A stretch of DNA of 64,000 bases from Gautieria morchelliformis (GCA_015179125.1 WHVA01000039.1:248001-312000), one strand, 5' to 3'; counted from the stretch's first letter, positions 11,641 through 23,418 are shown. Notes: generated by a model not told the origin, from the letters alone. Translations and numbers: made by a program.

Positions 11641-12609
11641 CTTTGGCTTAATTCTGGCTGCTCTTGCCAAATTACAAGGTGGAAATCTCTCACTCATTGG
11701 AGGCATAGTAGGTAAGGTCTGGCATTATCATGGGTTAGTCTTTTTCTTCCAAAGGCGCACACGCGGCAGCGTGGTTGCAGAGTAAGTTGATCGCTTCCAC
11801 TTCACCTTGATCGAGCTATGCGTTGTAGTAATATGCTTTATCCCCAGGTTTCTTCTCCCTCATCCTGACGATTCTAATGTGGATAATGAGTGATCAATTG
11901 CCGTATGGGCGTTGCAAATCAGTCAGATTTGTCTTCATATTTGGGGTGGATGTGCCGGCCTCTGGGTCGGGGCGTATTGCAGCTCTTACCTTCGCCTCAA
12001 TATCACTGGCGGTATTCACGGTTTACACACTCACCCCACTTTGGGTTTGGGTGGGATTTCTCTGTTTCAAAATGACTAAGACATCCGACGAACGGAAAAC
12101 AAGAAGAGTCCTCGATGCATACCGCCGTGGTGGGGGTTGGCTACCCGCCATACATGACTGTCAGTGACTCCAACCCCGCATTCCTAGTTCCTCGTTAACA
12201 CGCCAACGCAGTCACCCGCATGGGCGTTTTAGTGTCCGGGATATTTATCTTTGGGTACTTTGTTTCAATGACGGAACTTATCATCAGCCGTAGCCATGCT
12301 GAATTTAGTGCGTAACACGTTCCGAGGAACTGGGCGGTTTGTACTAGTAATCATCTTACAGGTCCCGCTACGAGGACTTTCGGACAGGTATGCACTGAAT
12401 CAAGTTCCGGACGACAAGTCTCGTCTTATAATCATCAGGTATTAGCATGGACCCTTGTGATACCTCCTTGTGCCGCGCTGTTGACTGCTATCGTGGAGGG
12501 GTCCGACGATAAAGATATCTTCCCTTTGTCGCGCAGTCGAGTGCCAACCGAGTCGGTTTCGGCGATACAGATACCACAGAGCTCGGAACCAACGATGCCC
12601 AGTCTGTGA
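11641..12609 (+). CDS. multi-pass membrane protein, spliced, first exon(s) not resolved
   Basis: Consistent GT-AG introns link these exons: 11641-11711, 11755-11781, 11848-12159, 12212-12307, 12362-12387, 12439-12609. Introns are 43, 66, 52, 54 and 51 bp, and phases match at each joint. The product has hydrophobic segments (FGLILAALAKL, FFSLILTILMWIM, IAALTFASISLAVFTVYTL, MGVLVSGIFIFGYFVSM, FGQVLAWTLVIPPCAALL) separated by short loops, then a polar tail ending PTMPSL. The RTFGQ-VLAW segment resembles a common family of uncharacterised agaricomycete membrane proteins. The last exon crosses 12501 and ends inside the right arm, so this arm holds the natural 3' end. The start codon and N-terminal helices upstream of 11641 are not resolved. 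Confidence 0.75.
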
Positions 12610-14061
12610 GAATCAACCCCCGATCACTACACAAACCCTTGATCCCACGGGGCTTTTAATGCTTTTAATGCCTTGTGTCGTGATCAGTTCACCGTGTATT
12701 CTCCTGCGCTTATATGTTTATGCCATGTATGAATGAAACGCCTCACTCTGTCTGGAGGAAGCGCCATGACTCTGGATGCCACGCGACGCTTCATGGCAGT
12801 GCGTGTTACGTGGACGTACACAGTGCAGCCCCTCGACGCTTCCACAGACTCGGGTCCGACTTCGTCGTCGTCCTCCGACCCATCCTGGCCCTCAGTCTCT
12901 CGAAGCTCGAAGCCCAGTCAGTCCCACATGCCCTATGGCAGCTTTCACGCTCACCCGCACGCATCGGCGCTCTTTGCCACACATCACTGCTTGATCCACT
13001 GGTGAATAGTTGAGTTGCTGTGGCCGGCCACTCAATTACTCAGGCCTGGACGGGGGGCCGGTGACAAAGACGATTGTATGGCGGAGAGGGTGCGATAGCG
13101 GCTGTGCTGTGCACTGCTGGGTGGCGGAGGCCAGAACGGCGAGGTGCGGACGACTAGGGAGATGGGGAGGTGGGGAGATGGAAAGGATCGGGGCTGCACT
13201 CGCTTCTCCGCTCATCATCGAATCAAGCCGCTCATTGATTAGATATGATATCGTAAAGAAGCTGGAGAAGGCCAGAAGCAACGCCCCTGGCTCCATGCAC
13301 ATCTACGTCATCGCGGAGATCTGTTTGCACTGCCACCAGGGCGCTAGCTGTGGCTTGTGCACGTGCGCGGTGTTCGATGTGGGGACACGTCACGTGGCCA
13401 CGTGGTGGCGTGTGGGTCGGCTTTGTGCATGGCAGTGCGGGTCTTTGTGTCCCCGTGCGTTGTATGTGATGATATGCGAGAAGATGCCCAGGTCATGGGA
13501 GACCGCGAACATTGTAGTTGGATGGGGGAGGGCGCGATATAGGATGAGGCGGAGGTGGGTCTTGTCCGAAGACTTTAGCTAGCGAGCTGGGGACCCGGGC
13601 CTAGAACTGGACACGGCTCTACTCTGCTTCTGCGTCATAATTTTTATCAGTGTTATCCCGTTGCCTTCCCTTCGTCTCAGTCCAATAACAAACGAAACAC
13701 TAACATTATTCCGCCAGAATCTTCAGTACTCCGCATCCTCCCCCTCCTCCCCGCGCTGCTCGACTCCCCTGTGCTCACAGACTTCACTGGTGTCCGCTCG
13801 TGCATGGTGCAGCGCAGCACAATTTAAGGGTGTGGGGGTGGATTGCGGGTGCGGGGCGTGATGATCCGTCTGACGCGCATCGCCAACGTTATGACGACGA
13901 AGGCGGAATTCTCCCCGGGCGTGCAGCCCTGACGGCATGGACGGCGCGGCAGAGCCGCCACACGACTCCACGAATTCTTCAACGTGGCAATCGGCGGACA
14001 CCGTACCTCCAGGCCAGCACGCTGATCCAGAAGATACGTCCCTCACGGCCGACACGCTTTC

Positions 14062-15336
14062 CCCCATGCCCCGCTTGCTCGTGGTGCACCTTCGACTCGG
14101 CACTTTCAGCAGCACTGTGCAGGACAGCGCGGGGTGGCAAGGCAGTAACGAGACAGAAGGTCGGATAGATCAGTGGGTTTTCTTGCCTTTCTGTGTTTTT
14201 ATTAGTCGTTTATTGTGTCTGTGGCCCCAATCTTGCGTCCTCATTTCCTGGTCATCCTGCGCGTCTGGTATTTCTCGTCTACTTCTTTTGTCTCATCCCG
14301 TGCCTTTTTTTTGGATTTCATCGCTGCACGTCATTCTTCCACGTCTTCTACTTACTTTTCTACACCTCCCTTGTCGTTCATTCCAGTTGCCGCTCCCTCC
14401 TATTTCGTCGCCTCCCGTTTGATTTCTAGATGACCTAAGAACCGAAAAAATTTGTTGCCGAAGTATTGGATCACCTCATCCATTCTGTCTTTCCGGTCCC
14501 TTCCCCCGCCTGAAACTTCCATTTGTCATGTTCTGCTTAGTTTATCTCCCATTCATTTTGTCGTTTGCGTTTTCTTAGGCTCTTGGCTGGCTTCTCGTCT
14601 ATTTCTTCTAATATCAGCCTTCCTCTATTCATTCTCTTGGCGCCTGTCAGCTTCCTCACCACACCATTTACCATTTTCATTATTTATTTCTCGCCTCATT
14701 CAATGCCCTCCCACTAGCTAACTCTCCTGCAGATACACCCCTCCACTTGGCGGCCTACAACCCCCCGCCGACCATGCCGAATTCGGACGCCACTGCTGGC
14801 CGTCCATCGATGATGTGATGCAGCACGTACGGCGTGTACGAGAAGAATGGGAGGAGGGGCTGCGGGGGCGGATTGAGAGGGGTATGAAGAGAAGCGATCC
14901 TGATGGGGGTCATTATACGAATGAGACAGAGATGCACATTGACTCGCGGGCCAAAAGGCACCCGCTTCCGATGCCAGCGCAGAGTGGCGGCTCAACACAG
15001 TCTATGTCTGCACGAACAGCGATACGTTCCGGTGGGACGCGATCACGTCTGCGCTCCGCGCGGACGGGTGGGAGGTGCAGGGGAGCATGGATATGGATTT
15101 CATTGATGGCCCCTCTTGATTAATGCGGGTCGAGCATGGGGCCATTTCATACAGGACACGCAGGGAAAGGAGGGGGATTGGGAGGCGCGTCAAGCGAGGG
15201 GGTGGATGAGCTGGACACGGATGGGGATATAAGGTCGAAGACCAGGCCGGAGAGTGAGAGGGTTGTGGACATGGAGATTGCGGCACAGGCAGAGGTATTT
15301 ATTAGCAAAAGGGTGACGCGATCGGATCAGGCTTGA
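14062..15336 (+). pseudogene. O-fucosyltransferase-like gene remnant, right-arm copy
   Basis: Three pieces lie in family order. First, about 14062-14180, RLLVVHLRLGTFSS and a following W/N-rich stretch correspond to the HLRRGDF donor-site motif of fungal O-fucosyltransferase-like proteins, with RRGD degraded to RLGT. Second, after an acceptor at 14731-14732, HCWPSIDDVMQHVRRVREEW is followed by an acceptor at 14981-14982 and VYVCTNSD with WDAITSALRADGWEV, ending with TGA at 15117-15119. Third, VDMEIAAQAEVFI ends with TGA at 15334-15336; the diverged copy at 50283 reads AEVFMGNGVTR, closer to the family's FVGNG motif. Stops between the pieces and motif decay make this a pseudogene. The family name is from memory and moderately sure. 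Confidence 0.5.
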
Positions 15337-15565
15337 TAGCACCTCAGCGTCGGTCCGCCTCTGCGCACTGCGCGATGCTCACACTTACACCCTTCTCGCA
15401 CCCCCAACAAGCACGCCATTGTACTTTTTCCCCGTGTCCGGGAGTCTGGCGGCAAATGCGGGTGCCCGGCACGCACGGGCCACACGCCACGTGTCCAACA
15501 CGTCTGCTTCCCCACGTTTCACTGACATGCCAAGAAGAGCGCTTCCCCGCTGAGAAACGAAGATC

Positions 15566-15755
15566 GGAGCTGGCGCGCGCTTCTCGGTATGAGTGCTTGC
15601 AAGCTTCGGGGCTTCTGCTTCCCAAACTGATGCGTGTCTTGTGGCGTGGCGTGGCAGCGAAGCGGCCTGCGCGCTTGACGTGAATCGACCCTAAATGGGT
15701 ATATCATCCAGACTTCTGATCCACGGTCGATCGATCACTTCGATCAGGATTCTCA
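15566..15755 (+). repeat. dispersed repeat R2, right-arm copy
   Basis: Mirror of the left-arm copy and same orientation as 35690-35855, sharing the GCCTGCGCGCTTGACGTGAAT block and the GATCGATCACTTCGATCA core. Confidence 0.65.
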
Positions 15756-15864
15756 GATAAACTGCCATGTTAGGCGCTAGAGCGAGTTGATCGAGCGGGG
15801 CTTTTCTTCGGAAATGAGCGTGGGGAAGCAGTGACGCTTGGATATGATCGGTCTATTTATATAC

Positions 15865-16484
15865 ACAACCGTCTGCTGCCTCCGCCCACGTGACGACGGT
15901 TTCTCCCACGACCCACGTGACCTGCACCCGGTGAATTCCGCCCTGACCATCACGTGTCCCGAGGCTGCGGCTTCGGGTTCCTGGCTACATCTTATCTGGC
16001 TTCTTCCGTTCTCTTGGTAACTTGCCGCGACGGCGCTTCTGCCCCTGTCGTGCTTCTGCTGTCAATCAGAATTTGGCGCTGGGTGCTTCCATTACTTGCT
16101 TCTTCTGTCGTTTCTATGCGCGTGTACATAGCTCCGGTCCTGACTTGCTAGTTTACGGCGCAACCTTTTCGTGTGCGCACTCCACGGAGGAGTGTGGAGA
16201 CGTTTCTGTTCTAGATTGTCCTCGCCAGCTTCCATCCTTTTATATTTTCAGTTTTAATTCTTGCTCCTCTCCACGCACAACTGCCGATCACAGGTAGAAT
16301 ATAATACCTTCCATCCACCAAATAACAGTATTACTTACGGGGCGTATACGTTACATGTATGGTGATCCTTCTGATCGGCAGGTCCCTCGTTGGTGCCTCG
16401 GGTGCACTTAACTCAGGCAGCGGAGCTATTTCAGATGCCCCACCACGCTTGTACCGCGGCTGCTGCCATGGGGCTCTCCTGAAT
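15865..16484 (+). repeat. dispersed repeat R1, right-arm copy
   Basis: Mirror of 4731-5350 and diverged relative of 40676-41420. The TATA-like TATTTATATACAC near 15853-15865 lies at its edge, so it could carry promoter activity, but no downstream gene is evident. Confidence 0.65.
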
Positions 16485-17400
16485 TTATCGGCATCTCATT
16501 CTTATCGTTCATCAGCCGTATTTCTCACAGAGTTGTTTGGGTTTCCCTTCCTGAAAAATATCAGTAGTCTTGTCGGCTTGGCTGCCGGGTGTATCGCTAC
16601 TGCCCACATTAAGGCAGCACCTGCCATTACCTTCCTTTCATACGCCACGTCTAATTACTGTAAAGTCTGAATCTACAGAGCTACCCTACGAAATGGAGTC
16701 TATCTCCCGCCATTCTCCAAAGCCAGTGGTACGCTCGTTTTTGCTGACATCTTAATTACTCTCAAGTTTCTGCCAGACAGTGCTTGCTGTGTACTGTAAG
16801 TAAACTAGCAGCGTCCCCCGTGCATGTGCCGCGCGCGCGCCCCGCCAGCGTGCACGGCGCCACGTTTTCCCTCGCCCCCCCCTGCGCGATGCTGGATGAC
16901 ATGCCCATGGCACGCGAGGCGAGGAGTGTGAGCATTCCCTGTATGAGGATCCTTGCTTGCATGATGATGGCGTCGAAAGGTCCTTTGCCCCAAGAGTTAG
17001 ACCGGAATGTGTCCGCTGAAGCGAGGGAGAAGGTGTCAAGTAGATGTAGGGGGTGTGGAGCATGTGCGGTGCCAGCGCGTTGTCATCCTCGACGAGTCAT
17101 ACAGAGTAAAGTAAAATGCTTTATATTCAAGCTCCAAACACATTCGAACAATGATAACATAAACTTCCCACACAAAATAAACTTGCCGTCGGGGAGCATT
17201 GTCACAAGCATACAAAAACGCGCCCCATGACTTTCGCCTGCTCTTCAGGATTGAAACGCGTAGAATAAATGGTTAATGATGAATTCGAAACAAGAACGCG
17301 CGAAACACATACATCGATATGTACATCACTAAAAGCGCGCGCTGGTGGCGTGACATTGTCACGCCTGGCATGTCTGCTGAGACACGCGCCTCCGTGGTTC

Positions 17401-17621
17401 TGTGGAACGAAGGAGATATAATAGTCTGATATTCTACGATCTGTACAAGATCATCTGTCCTTATATACTAATTATGATGTTCCTATATTACCAATCCCTT
17501 CGAGCTGCTGTGCCGATGCGATGCCGGTGTACCAGCAACCCGGGGTCGAGAGCGATCTCGAACCTCCGGCTAAATGCGTGCCGGCTCTGCCTCGGCGGTG
17601 TCATCGTCCCGATTACTAACA
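17401..17621 (-). repeat. solo LTR of the Copia-3 family
   Basis: The reverse complement runs TGTTAGTAATCGGGACGATG to CTTCGTTCCACA, matching the LTRs at 51455-51677 and 55738-55960 with moderate divergence. It is flanked by the 5-bp direct repeat GGTTC (17396-17400 and 17622-17626). The intact target duplication and missing interior indicate LTR-LTR recombination after insertion. A TATATAAG box is retained. Confidence 0.93.
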
Positions 17622-17649
17622 GGTTCACCCTGACCGAGGATCGCCGTCG

Positions 17650-17812
17650 CGCTGCCACCCTGGCCTCAGGTGCCCACCAGTCGCCAGGGTGCCCTAATTT
17701 CACCAGTCCATGGCTAGGCCGCTCGCGATCACGCTGCCAGGGTGGCCTCAGCTGCCCGCCAGCCGCCAGGGTGCCGTGCCTTCCCCAGTCCATCACTACG
17801 CCGCTCGCCATC
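17650..17812. repeat. two-copy tandem repeat, 82-bp period
   Basis: Two diverged units start CGCTGCCA at 17650 and 17732. Each contains a GCCTCAG-TGCCC block, CGCCAGGGTGCC, CCAGTCCAT and GCCGCTCGC. Short inverted CCACCCTGG/CCAGGGTGG pairs make the units fold-prone. No coding signal was seen in 17627-18040. Confidence 0.7.
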
Positions 17813-18044
17813 GCTCGCCATACTAGAGCCGGGGAGTATCACTACTCGCCGGCTCTAGTTTGGCAAGCAAGTGCAGTGGTACTTAGGACTAGGAGTACTG
17901 CTCATAACTTGAAGGCGAAACCCACTCGCCGCTGTTGAAGTTCGATCTGGGGTTTGATCACGGCGCCGAGCGGGTTCAAGACTTGGCAATCGGACTTCAA
18001 GTTTGTCACGGTGAGTCCGTATCCTTGACGTTCACCAACCCGAC

Positions 18045-18440
18045 ATGCCTCTTGACTGCATTTGTGGCAGGGAGTTCACGCGGGACAACGCGTTGACCAG
18101 GCACTTGTCAACGTGCTCCGTGCACCTCAGGGCTAACAGGGATGCCTCGCACATCGTCCACCGTTCCAACAAGTGAAAAGGCCCGGAGTCCGAGGTCACT
18201 GGCGGTGTCGATGACCGACGGTACGCCAAACGCCACCCGGGGCGCACCATGGCACTACTAGTGCGTCCCGGGAAGGTCCTGTTCGGCCACAACCAGTCGA
18301 CACGCGCACGGGGCTCGCTGGCTTCGGCGATCGCCTGCGCCTGCGCAGTTCAGCGTGCAGTCGGGAGCGGCAGCATCGTTAAGTGTGGCAACGCCGTTTG
18401 TGGCGTGTCTGGGGTATTATGCCGAAAATGTATATTATGA
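18045..18440 (+). pseudogene. C2H2-type zinc-finger protein remnant
   Basis: From ATG at 18045 the frame reads a C-x-C...H-x4-C finger (CICGREFTRDNALTRHLSTC) and stops at TGA 18174-18176. The same frame stays open from there to 18440, so one TGA interrupts a product of about 131 codons. Single N-terminal fingers of this kind occur in front of some agaricomycete DNA-transposon proteins, but no transposase domain is visible. The TGA could instead lie in an intron beginning GTGAAA at 18173, so decay is likely but not proven. Confidence 0.4.
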
Positions 18441-18694
18441 TTACTATTATTTATGTTAGCCACTATTAAGCTTGACGTTGAATGTCCTCCGCGCGGTCGG
18501 CATATAGACTCGGACTAATATAACGTATGGACGCGTTGTGGATCCATCACACATAATCCACTGCGTCCAAGGTCACGTGCTCCCAACTACTTATGTTCGA
18601 CGGCCACTCTTCGCCATGCCCGAGGCTTTTGTTCCCCACTTCCACCTCCCATGCCACCCAGGTCTGGCAGCACTTGCTCGCAGCCCCACTCTGA

Positions 18695-18935
18695 TGAAAA
18701 TGTCTTTGCGCTAAAGACAGGTTATCTCAGTGAACGGCAGTTTCACTATCTATATAGTTAAGTACCTAAAGACAGGTTATCTATGGGGATATGGTAAGTA
18801 AACTGTCTGTCCAACGATAGGTAAGGTCTCACCTCAGTGAACGGCAGTTTCACTGAGGTGCGACGATATTCTAGCGAGCTTATATAATAGCGTCCTGGTC
18901 CGTGCGTTCTCTGCTTACTAACACTAACGCTAACA
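18695..18935 (-). repeat. 3' LTR of Copia-2
   Basis: On the minus strand it runs TGTTAGCGTTAG to ACATTTTCA. A G/A-rich polypurine tract lies inward of it at 18936-18944. It contains an 11-bp-arm hairpin (CACCTCAGTGA ... TCACTGAGGTG, near 18831-18861) and a duplicated AAAGACAGGTTATCT block. Confidence 0.93.
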
Positions 18936-18942
18936 CTCTCCC

Positions 18943-21900
18943 TTAAGCTGAACGCACTCCAACGGACATTCGAAGGCGAGCGAGCTGTGGAGCCGGCAGG
19001 GCCTTCGTGAGCATGTCCGCCGGCATGTCAGTTGTAGGGCAGTAGTCGATGGAAATCAGGCCGCGTTTGACCACATCGCGGATGAAGTGGTATCGTACGT
19101 CAATATGCTTGGTGCGTGCCTTGTATTGGTCGTTCTTCGAGACTGATATCGCTGATTGGTTATCGCAGTATAGGGTGGCGGCTGTGTGAGAGGTCGAGCG
19201 ATTTCGGCGATGAACATGCGGATCCATAGGGTTTCCTTCGCTGCGTGAGTGGCAGCTATATATTCCGCTTCGGTTGTGGATAACGCGACGATGGATTGTT
19301 TTTTCGAGCTCCAGGAAACGGCACCTCCGTCTATGGTGAACACGTAGCCGGATATCGAATATCGATGGTGCTGTGAGGCTCCATCGCCATCCGAAAACCC
19401 TTCGAGTCCGGTGTGTTCTTGTTTTCCTGGTTTCGCCCATGTCCACCGATTCCTGACACCGATCACCAGCTTCTGGTCGATCGTTCCTTTCAGGTAACGA
19501 AAAACTCGCTTCACCTCTTCCCAATGAGGCCGTCCCAGATTCTGCATGAACTGCGACAAGAAGGTGACGGCGAACATGATGTCCGGCCTCGTTCCGAGGG
19601 CTGCGTACATTAGGGATCCGATGGCCTCGCGGTATGGGACTCCCTGGACGGCTTCGTAGTGGCGCGGCGTTACAGGGCATTGGGCTAGGCTCAACTTGTG
19701 ATGCGGGTTGAGTGGGGTCGATAGGCCCTTTGCATCTTGTAGTCCGAATCTCTCCAGTATCTTTGTAATATATGCGTGCTGCGAGAACGATATTGTTCGA
19801 GCCTTCCTGTCCCTTGTGACTTCGATGCCTAGCATCCAGTGTATGTCGCCTAGGTCCTTGATTTTGACCTCCTGGCTAAGTTCCGACTTAAACTCGCGGA
19901 TGACCTCTCTCGAGCTTCCAGCGATGGTCATGTCGTCGACGTCTGCAGCGACAAATAGACTGTTATTGTCTTCATGCTTAAAAAAGACGGCGTGTTCAAC
20001 CCGGCATCTCCTAAACTGGAGTTTGAACATGATCGCACACAGGTGGTCGTACCACTCGTGCCTGGACTGTCTCAGTCCGTAGATCGCTCGTTTTAGGAGG
20101 CATACGTGGTTCTCTTTGCCTCGAACCTCGTATCCTCTGGGCTGGCGCATGTAGATGGTCTCCCTCAGCCGTGCATTGAGGTAGGCTCCTTCCACATCTG
20201 TCTGCTCCAATTCCCAATCATTTCTGACCGCCAGAGCCGCGATGATCCGGATCACTGAGAGCTTCGCTGTCGGTGCGAAGGTCTCGTTATAATCTATGCC
20301 TTCGACTTGCGTGAACCCCTGGGCGACGACCCTGCTTTTGCGGCTGACAAGGTTGCCGCTCGCGTCGTGCTTATAGTGGAGAACGATCCGACTTCCAACG
20401 ATGTTCGCGTCCTTAGGTGGCTCTACCAGTTCCCAGGTACCAACCTCTTCGTGCTGTTTCAACTCCTTTTTTATTGACGTGTCCCATTCTAGCCAATCAT
20501 CGAGTTTTCTAGCTTCTTCGACGTTCTTGGGGTCATTTCCCACACTTTGTGCTGCTAGCATCGCGTACTCCATATACTCCCCCTCGAGTTCGACGTCGTC
20601 GTGGTCCCAATCGACGGGGTACTCGGAATCCTGGAGGGCTGCGATGGCAGCGGTCTCCCTGGAGTCCCCACCTGAGTTTTGGGGTGGGATCGGCATGCCA
20701 CGCGGATATACGGGTGCGTTTGCACGTCCGGAGCTCGTGCCCTGGCCCTGAGCAATATCGCGGACATACGCTGACGGTTTGCGTAGTCTATGTCCGCGCC
20801 CTTGCTCGGGTTCCGTTGCAGGTTCAGGCGGCTCGAAACCTTCGAGCGGGTCTACTTGCGGTGCTTGCGGATGCGGAGCTAGTTCTTCGCTGGTATTTTC
20901 TTGAGGTAAGTCATGATTTTGGTTTGGAGCAACGCACTGACTGCGCTGTGTGCTCTCCCCTTCATTCTCGGCCGATACATTGCTTGGACCAACGGTGACG
21001 TTGTTGTCGAACACAATATTGTGTTCGTCTGTCACTCGTTGTTTCCCCGGCCAATACACTCAGTGAGCTTGACTTTGCCTGCTATATCCAACCCAGCGCC
21101 CTTCATCAGCTTTTGCGTCTAGCTTCCCGCGATCCTCCTTTAGCACCCAGACCTTGGCACCCCATTCCGGTAAGTTTGCCAAATCCGGTTTCTTGTTGAA
21201 CATGAGCTCATAGGGGGTTTTCCCGTCCAACAGGTAAGTGGACGTGCGATTCTTGAGCCAGACCGCATGCTGAACGGACTCTGGCCATAGAAACTTGGGT
21301 AAATCGGCTGCGTAGTGCATGGCGCGTGCATGCTCGATCAAGGTGCGGTTTAGATGTTCTGCTACGCCGTTCTGCTCGGGCGTATCGTGAACGGTAAGAC
21401 TTCGGACTATTCCCTTCGACTTCAGATGCTGATCGAACTCCTCGGATAGATATTCTCCCCCTCGATCACTTTGAAGTCATTTGACTTTCCCGCCATGCTG
21501 TGTTTCTATCCAAGCCTCGTACTGCTTGTAGAAAGTAAGTACTTCACTTTTCCTTTTCATTGGTTCGACGCGTGACCAGCGAGTGAAATCATCGGTAAAG
21601 GTGACAAAGTATTCTCTCCCATCGTAGCTCTGGGGTGTGGTAGGTCCCCATACGTCGCTATGTATTTTTTCACCGAGCTTTGTAGCTCGCGGCCCTATCC
21701 GTTCCCTAGGAATAGGTTTGCGCGTCATTTTCCCTTGCGCGCAAGAGGTACAGAACGTAGGTACGCTCTTCTTATCTATCTCAATGCCGGTGATGATGCC
21801 TCTGATTAAGAGGCTTTTTATGGCGCGCGGGGAGATGTGACCCATCCGGCGATGGAGCTCGTCGATGGTGAGGACTTTCTGCACGGCGTTGGCCGATTCT

Positions 21901-23173
21901 GTAGGTGGTGCGTGTTCCACCTTGTACAGTCCATCTCTGAGCGGTATCTTGCCCACAGTCGTGCCTTTCGCGTCTCGGATCGTGCAATGCTGATCGCGTA
22001 GCAATACGGCGAATCCAGCTTTATCACATCGCACTAGCGATATCAATGTGAATGCCAAGTCCTGGCAATAGAGTACGTCCTTCAGCGTTATGGGGGTCGT
22101 TGTTTTCCCATTCGGGATGACAACACGCATGTCTCCAACGCCTGTCGCGGTGAAGATCGTCTGTTCGGCTGCGGCAATTCTTCGGGGTGGGATCTCTTTG
22201 AAGGTGGTGAACCGATGGCGATCTGGGGACATGTGAGTCGAGGCTCCCGAGTCATAGACATCGACTTCGGTTCCTTTGTGCTTGCTACTCTCCCGAGAGA
22301 GTATGTGAACCGGAGAATGTGGTGGTGAAGGCCCACTCGCTGTCCTCGGTCACAGCATTTACTGACTCGCTCCCCTTCTTTTTATCGCCGTCCTTCTCCT
22401 TTTTCCCTTTTGATCTACAATCAGCTTTTATATGCCCCTTTTTACCGCATTTCCAGCACTCAATATCAGACTTCCCGGCATTGTTAGAGCTGTCGGTGCG
22501 TCTGCCTTTTCCACGACCCTTCGCGGCTGTGAGTGCGCTCTCGGTAGCTTTAAGCTGCCGCTCCTCAATCTTGAGCCGTTCGAACTCGTCGAGTAGGCTC
22601 TGGATGACCATATCGGGTGTGAGTGTGACTTGCGCGTGCGTAGCTGACAACGAGATAGCGTTGATGAGTGGTCGGTACCCTTTTGTGCATTTTCATGAGA
22701 GCTTCGAGGTGGGTGCGAACATTCGACTCGTCCTCACACTTCATCTCGTACATCCTGCGCCGTATATCGACCTTGACCGTGAGAGCTCTACTCTCGTGCT
22801 TTGCACATATCGCCTCCCAGATTTCCTTCGCTGAACTGAGCTTCCGAACCTCTATCAAGAGTGAGTCCGGTATTGTCGTGAAGATCTGTGCAGTAATTAA
22901 GGCCTCGCGTTGGTGATATTCATCCCAACGCTTCTCTGCCTTCTCGAGTGCCTCCTCCTCGTCCTCATCCAGGACCTGGTTCGGAGGGTACGTCGGGATC
23001 GGGGCTGGTATCCGAGCTGTGCCATCGAGGTGTCGTAGCACACCCTTGTTTGCCGCGAGGGTAGCCCTCGTCTGTATCTTCCACGTTACCCAGTTCGACC
23101 CATCCCGGGCGAGCTTGGGAATTGCGAAAGACTTTGCGCCGCTGGTAGGTACTGTACTATCACCGGGGCCCAT
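18943..23173 (-). pseudogene. Copia-2 gag-pol polyprotein, disrupted
   Basis: Gag starts at ATG 23173, inside the primer-binding site (MGPGD). A single-base change in the A run near 22682-22690 shifts gag into the frame carrying the CCHC knuckle (CWKCGKKGHIKADC). A second shift near 22290-22300 leads to the protease (DSGASTHMS) and integrase (CTSCAQGK, DVWGPT). TGA at 21477-21479 precedes LQSDRGGEYLSEE, and TGA at 21060-21062 precedes VYWPGKQRV. The long frame 19056-21059 is the RT (AQGFTQVEGIDYNETFAP, YGLRQSRHEWY, catalytic box ADVDD) and most of RNase H. A last shift near 19190 leads to the RNase H end (KHIDVRYHFI, MLTKALP). The near-identical LTRs suggest these lesions are young. Confidence 0.9.
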
Positions 23174-23177
23174 AACC
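23165..23177 (-). other. primer-binding site of Copia-2
   Basis: Directly after the 5' LTR the minus strand reads GGTTATGGGCCCC. This is complementary to GGGGCCCATAACC, the anticodon stem-loop of eukaryotic initiator tRNA-Met (anticodon CAT). The same 13-mer follows the LTRs of Copia-3 and Copia-4. It fits priming by a 5' half-molecule of initiator tRNA, as known for Drosophila copia and yeast Ty5. The ATG in it is the gag start codon. Confidence 0.85.
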
Positions 23178-23418
23178 TGAAAATGTCTTTGCGCTAAAGA
23201 CAGGTTATCTCAGTGAACGGCAGTTTCACTATCTATATAGTTAAGTACCTAAAGACAGGTTATCTATGGGGATATGGTAAGTAAACTGTCTGTCCAACGA
23301 TAGGTAAGGTCTCACCTCAGTGAACGGCAGTTTCACTGAGGTGCGACGATATTCTAGCGAGCTAATATAATAGCGTCCTGGTCCGTGCGTTCTCTGCTTA
23401 CTAACACTAACGCTAACA
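23178..23418 (-). repeat. 5' LTR of Copia-2
   Basis: Nearly identical to the 3' LTR. A TATTATATTAGC-type box lies on the minus strand near 23360-23372 and is the likely promoter TATA. The same hairpin and duplicated AAAGACAGGTTATCT blocks are present. It ends next to the primer-binding site. Confidence 0.93.

Larger units (their letters stand above)
12501..17323. repeat. right arm of 4.8-kb inverted repeat
   Basis: This is the reverse complement of 3892-8714. The inner end starts inside the last exon of the membrane-protein gene (GTCCGACGAT at 12501). The outer end stops at about 17323, where the left arm meets the Copia-1 LTR. The seven differences seen are transitions; at 16968 and 16962 the right arm has T where the left arm has a CpG cytosine. 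From 12610 to 14061 I see no recognisable gene. Confidence 0.95.
18695..23418 (-). mobile_element. full-length Ty1/copia retrotransposon Copia-2
   Basis: 4724 bp with two 241-bp LTRs and a 5-bp target duplication TCTGA (18690-18694, 23419-23423). I saw only one difference between the LTRs (T/A in the GAGCT-TATA region), so the insertion is recent. The interior has gag, protease, integrase, RT and RNase H in copia order, broken by two in-frame TGAs and three frame changes. It landed just upstream of the DUF6698-like gene at 23488. Confidence 0.95.

Noticed and set aside
8715-12500. Inverted repeat as a composite transposon with the arms as terminal repeats
   Set aside because: No target duplication, transposase or defined termini; the inner edge lies inside a normal exon and the outer edge at an LTR.
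12714-14429. ORFs of 60-190 codons in the right arm, mirrored exactly in the left arm (6782-8501)
   Set aside because: Overlapping frames on both strands are open together, with no motifs or splice logic; they are duplicated only because the DNA is duplicated.
3892-17323. Inverted repeat as a pure assembly artefact
   Set aside because: The arms differ at several positions and the spacer junctions make biological sense (truncated gene on one side, continuous gene on the other). It still needs long-read confirmation.
22285-22690. Programmed gag-pol frameshift in Copia-2
   Set aside because: The shift falls inside gag, before the zinc knuckle, at an A run, and related Copia-4 reads through this region in one frame; a mutation is simpler.
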